64,000 nucleotides of DNA. Source: Variovorax paradoxus (lineage in GTDB: Bacteria; Pseudomonadota; Gammaproteobacteria; Burkholderiales; Burkholderiaceae_C). Position 1 is the stretch's first letter; the number at the start of each line of letters is the position of its first letter. The notes beneath the pieces were generated by a model, which searched no databases, was not told the origin of the DNA, and saw nothing but the letters and a program-made list of their open reading frames with translations. Where the stretch lies: contig NZ_CP102931.1 of assembly GCF_024734665.1 (NCBI RefSeq), forward strand, positions 5,392,001 to 5,456,000. Direction: 5' to 3'. The position numbers were made by a program, and so were the translations under genes. Shown one piece after another: positions 61,334-64,000 of the stretch.

Positions 61334-62026
61334 TCAATCCAGCGTGTCGGCGTAGGCCTTCCGATCGGCCGCGTAGCAGCCGCACGCTGCCGCTTCCAGG
61401 CCGCTGCGATCGAGCACCTTGAGATCGCCACGGTGGTAAGCGATCAGCCCGCTGTGCTGCAAGGCGTTGGCAGCCACGGTGATGCCTACCCGTCGCACGC
61501 CGAGCATGTAGGCCAGGAATTCATGCGTCACGCGAAAGCTGTCGCGGTGGGCGCGGTCCTGGCTCATCAGCAGCCACCGGGCCAGACGTGGGCCAATCTG
61601 GTGGAAGCGAAGACATGCGGCCGAGGTTGTCAGCTGGGCCATCAGCACGTAAAGGTAGCGGTTCAGCACGCGCTGCAAGGCCGCGCTGCGTTCGAGCTCC
61701 TTGCGGAAGGCACCCGCGTCGACGCGCCATGCCGTCCCCGCACCTTGCACAACCGCACGCAGGGGCGTTGTGCCCACCCCCAGCACGATTTGCGCGCCCA
61801 GCATGCCCTCGCGCCCGACCATCCCGACTTCGAGCTCGGGGCTGCCGCCGGTCAGCGTCAGCAGCGAAATGAAACCTTCCGTGGGGAAATAGGCGTAGCG
61901 CGTGTACTCGCCGGGCGAGCAGAGCACGTCGGCCAAGATCAATGGAGTGGGTTCGCAGATGGCGAGGAAGCGCCGCCGGTCTTTCGCGGGAAGCAGTTCG
62001 ATCAGATGGTTCTCGACGGCGGTCAA
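61334..62026 (-). CDS. Crp/Fnr-family transcriptional regulator, second copy
   Basis: Regulator with a cyclic-nucleotide-binding-like sensor domain (LCSPGEYTRYAYFPTEGFIS; GMVGREGMLGAQIVLG) and a C-terminal helix-turn-helix region (VTHEFLAYMLGVRRVGITVA). The TTG at 62024-62026 was chosen: GGAGGG lies five bases ahead and 230 residues is the usual length, while the longer frame adds only low-quality sequence. The 16-bp palindrome lies 60 bases upstream. No Cys cluster for an Fe-S center is seen. Paralogue of the next gene. Confidence 0.88.
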   Translation of the reverse strand: MTAVENHLIELLPAKDRRRFLAICEPTPLILADVLCSPGEYTRYAYFPTEGFISLLTLTGGSPELEVGMVGREGMLGAQIVLGVGTTPLRAVVQGAGTAWRVDAGAFRKELERSAALQRVLNRYLYVLMAQLTTSAACLRFHQIGPRLARWLLMSQDRAHRDSFRVTHEFLAYMLGVRRVGITVAANALQHSGLIAYHRGDLKVLDRSGLEAAACGCYAADRKAYADTLD

Positions 62027-62862
62027 TCTCGCCCTCCGGTGCGTTGGCAGTCCGAACAAGTCTGCAACCTGCGCCGAAAATCGACTGTTCGATAGCGAAC
62101 ACAACGTGCTGGCATCTGCAGATGCCGGTCGCCACCGCCCGGACAGCCTACGCCGCGACCCTGTCCGGCAGAAGCCGGTCGTATTCCTTCTTGACCACCG
62201 CATAGCATTCGCAGGTGCGTTGCTCCAGGCCTTGTCGATTCAGCTGAAATGTGACCGCGTGCGTAGCGGATCAGACCGGCCTCCTGCAGCTTGAGCGCCC
62301 CCTCGGTCACGCCCTCGCGGCGTACACCGAGCATGTTGGCGATCAGCTCCTGTGTCATCAGGAGTTCGCTTCCTTCCAGCCGGTCCAGGCTCAGCAGCAG
62401 CCAACGGCAAAGCTGTTGATCCAGGGAATGGTGTCGGTTGCAGACCGCCGTCTGCGCCATCTGCGTGATCAGCGCCTGGGTGTAGCGCAGCAACAGGTGG
62501 AGGATGGGGGGGCGCGTGAATTCGTCCTTGATGGCCTGTGCCCTCAGCCGGAAGCCCTGCCCAGCGCTTTGCACGACGGCGCGGCTGGGCGTGGATTCGC
62601 CGCCCATGAACAGCGAGATGCCGACAATGCCCTCGTTGCCAACCACGGCGATCTCAGCCGAGGCGCCGTTCTCCATCACGTACAGCAACGAGACGATGGC
62701 GCTGGTTGGAAAGTAGACATGGCTCAGTGCAATGCCCGACTCATACAACACCTGACCCAACGGCATTTCCACCGCTTCGAGTTGCGGCCGCCAGCGTTGC
62801 CATTCGGCATCGGACAGTGATGCCAGCAGATGGTTTCTTCTCGGATCGATCGCAACGGGCAT
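62023..62862 (-). CDS. Crp/Fnr-family transcriptional regulator, first copy, with apparent C-terminal frameshift
   Basis: Sensor domain (LGQVLYESGIALSHVYFPTS; AVVGNEGIVGISLFMGGEST) and helix-turn-helix (MTQELIANMLGVRREGVTEG) are intact. After LIRYARGH near 62250 the frame changes: the expected family end QLNRQGLEQRTCECYAVVKK is encoded in the next frame and stops at a TAG at 62148-62150. As read, the open frame continues to 62023 with unrelated residues. One extra or two missing bases near 62247-62249 explain it. The start has GGAGGA five bases ahead. The DNA-binding part should still be made. Confidence 0.8.
   Translation of the reverse strand: MPVAIDPRRNHLLASLSDAEWQRWRPQLEAVEMPLGQVLYESGIALSHVYFPTSAIVSLLYVMENGASAEIAVVGNEGIVGISLFMGGESTPSRAVVQSAGQGFRLRAQAIKDEFTRPPILHLLLRYTQALITQMAQTAVCNRHHSLDQQLCRWLLLSLDRLEGSELLMTQELIANMLGVRREGVTEGALKLQEAGLIRYARGHISAESTRPGATHLRMLCGGQEGIRPASAGQGRGVGCPGGGDRHLQMPARCVRYRTVDFRRRLQTCSDCQRTGGRD
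62086..62101. promoter_or_regulatory. 16-bp palindrome upstream of the second Crp/Fnr gene
   Basis: TGTTCGATAGCGAACA has perfect six-base arms around ATAG. It lies 60 bases before the TTG start and, if the frameshift upstream is repaired, in the short intergenic gap between the two regulator genes. Confidence 0.65.
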
Positions 62863-62948
62863 CGCGTCCTCCAGACGGCTCTGGAGATGAATCGGGATCC
62901 GGGTTCAGGCGCAGAGTCTTCTTCAGTATAGGCAGCGACGGCATTTTT

Positions 62949-62964
62949 TGTGCGCTATCGCACA
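62949..62964. promoter_or_regulatory. 16-bp palindrome upstream of the first Crp/Fnr gene
   Basis: TGTGCGCTATCGCACA has perfect six-base arms around CTAT, 86 bases before the start of the first Crp/Fnr gene. It differs from the other two copies at one position in each arm (G for T, C for A). Confidence 0.6.
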
Positions 62965-63002
62965 CATCGGCTTCTCGCGAATACCCGACCGTTCAGCGCG
63001 AA

Positions 63003-63254
63003 TCACGGTGTCGGGAGCACCGTTTTCTTCCGCGCGCAGGACTTTTCGCTGGCGATGGCCAAGGCGCCTTCGCGGGTGATCGCGTGGACATGCACTGCTT
63101 CCGTCGCGAATACTCTCGGCCCGCATTGCACTTCAAGAGTCACTTCAATCATGCCGCTGGCAACCAGCCGTTTTGCCGCAGCAACATCCGCAGACAACGT
63201 GAGCCACCGAGGCTGCGTCATGCGTTCGATCCGCATCAGCAATTGAATGTCCAT
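63003..63254 (-). CDS. Small conserved protein, paralogue of the one at 60723
   Basis: From the ATG at 63252-63254 (AGAAGGA seven bases ahead) it encodes 83 residues opening MDIQLLMRIERMTQPRWLTL, with a second half VHVHAITREGALAIASEK. It lies 38 bases after the histidine kinase on the same strand and so probably shares its transcript. The match to the protein at 60723 is weak but colinear. No function known. Confidence 0.6.
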   Translation of the reverse strand: MDIQLLMRIERMTQPRWLTLSADVAAAKRLVASGMIEVTLEVQCGPRVFATEAVHVHAITREGALAIASEKSCARKKTVLPTP

Positions 63255-63292
63255 GGCGAATCCTTCTGGGGCAGGGAACGACGCAGTGCCGG

Positions 63293-64000
63293 TCACTGGA
63301 GCGAGTGGCGCGGCAGTGCGATCGTGAAGACGCAACCGGTGCCGGGCACGTCCCGCACGGTCAATGTGCCGAAGTCCGCCTCGACGCTCTGGCGGGCGAT
63401 GGAAAGCCCCAGGCCCAGGCCCGACCGGTCATGACTGTGCTGGTTGAAGGGGGCGAACATCTTGGCGGCGATTCCCGGCGGCAGCCCTCCGCAGTGATCT
63501 TCGACTTCGATCAGGACATGCTCGCCAAGCTCATAGGCCTTCAAGGCGATGTCGGTGTGCGGGTGCGTGAACTTGAATGCGTTCTGCAGCAGGTTTGCCA
63601 ATGCAGCAAGCAGCAGCTCCCGGTTTCCCCGGATGGCCAGCAGGGAGTCGACGGGTGACACCTCGAAGGCGCAACCCGCGGCGCTTGCAACGAGCTGGGC
63701 TGCGGTTTCAGCTTCCTTGATGAACAAGGCCACGGAAAATGTCTGTCGCTGCTCCGGCGCGCCGCTGCGCACCTCGGCGAGCGCCCGGCTGATCAGCTCG
63801 CCCATTGCAGACAGGCTGCGCTTCAGCACGGCTCCGGTGGCGCCGCCCACCGTCATGTTGCCGAGTTCGAGGGCGTGAATCGCAAGGGTTGCCGTGCCCA
63901 GGGAATTGCGCAACTCGTGAACCAGGAACCCGAAACGCTCCGTCGCGTCGAGGCTCTGCTGGTGGGCGATTTGCGTATCCCGCTGAAAGCTGAATTCGGT
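63293..64000 (-). CDS. Sensor histidine kinase, N-terminal part outside window
   Basis: C-terminal 235 residues of a kinase. The H-box region reads GFLVHELRNSLGTATLAIHA (phospho-acceptor His after LV), followed by an N-box LANLLQNAFKFTHPHTD, G1 EDHCGGLPPG, F-box MFAPFNQHS and G2 GLGLGLSIARQS, ending in FTIALPRHSLQ. The frame is open to position 64000, so sensor domains upstream are unseen. It may phosphorylate the lone receiver at 60212. Confidence 0.92.
   Translation of the reverse strand, partial: TEFSFQRDTQIAHQQSLDATERFGFLVHELRNSLGTATLAIHALELGNMTVGGATGAVLKRSLSAMGELISRALAEVRSGAPEQRQTFSVALFIKEAETAAQLVASAAGCAFEVSPVDSLLAIRGNRELLLAALANLLQNAFKFTHPHTDIALKAYELGEHVLIEVEDHCGGLPPGIAAKMFAPFNQHSHDRSGLGLGLSIARQSVEADFGTLTVRDVPGTGCVFTIALPRHSLQ

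Overview
The window is a high-GC chromosomal segment that looks like a betaproteobacterium of the Comamonadaceae, most probably Variovorax or a close relative. This rests on recognised gene content and order (pilMNOPQ-aroKB-dgt, System II ResB/CcsB cytochrome c assembly, msrPQ, cyaY back-to-back with lptM-lysA, a Bug/TctC-type binding protein, LacI-controlled catabolic clusters). No rRNA, tRNA or CRISPR array was seen. Both ends cut through a gene.

Positions 1-23,300 are mostly conserved housekeeping genes. A minus-strand block runs pilM-N-O-P-Q, aroK, aroB, dgt with start/stop overlaps. Divergent from it is the penicillin-binding protein ponA. Then come cyaY against lptM-lysA, msrPQ, the System II cytochrome c assembly pair, a cytochrome c4 with its own terminator, the GTPase engB, an epoxide-hydrolase-like enzyme, two overlapping LpxL-type acyltransferases and metK with a roughly 150-base leader.

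Positions 23,300-35,500 are envelope and metal functions: two TonB-dependent receptors (one with a clear Fur box), a PepSY membrane protein with a small membrane partner, a phospholipase D-family lipoprotein, two small metabolic enzymes, and a two-component system next to a MipA-type outer-membrane protein. A shared 15-bp TTAA-N7-TTAA motif lies in front of both the two-component genes and mipA.

Positions 35,600-56,000 hold two LacI-regulated catabolic divergons. The first combines a hydantoinase, an amino-acid-type ABC transporter whose parts are split over both arms, a MaoC hydratase, a CoA-transferase, an acyl-CoA dehydrogenase, a two-repeat tautomerase, two DapA-family lyases and a DUF3830 protein. 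The second combines an intradiol ring-cleavage dioxygenase, a short-chain dehydrogenase, a BKACE enzyme, a quinone-oxidoreductase-like protein, a cupin and a Bug-type binding protein. Between them lies an ABC system with a double permease and an ATPase with an extra C-terminal domain. Each divergent promoter has two LacI-type operators.

Positions 56,100-60,100 look like acquired or decayed DNA: a 517-residue orphan with a CxxC/CxxC N-terminus, an IS21 istA remnant, a periplasmic Cys-repeat protein and a gene-poor stretch. Positions 60,100-64,000 are a stress-signalling cluster: a lone receiver, two small paralogous proteins, a DUF3309 membrane peptide, two Crp/Fnr-family regulators and a histidine kinase. 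Three copies of one 16-bp palindrome (TGTKCG-N4-CGMACA) lie before the DUF3309 gene and before each Crp/Fnr gene, suggesting a self-contained regulon. The first Crp/Fnr gene carries an apparent frameshift near its 3' end.
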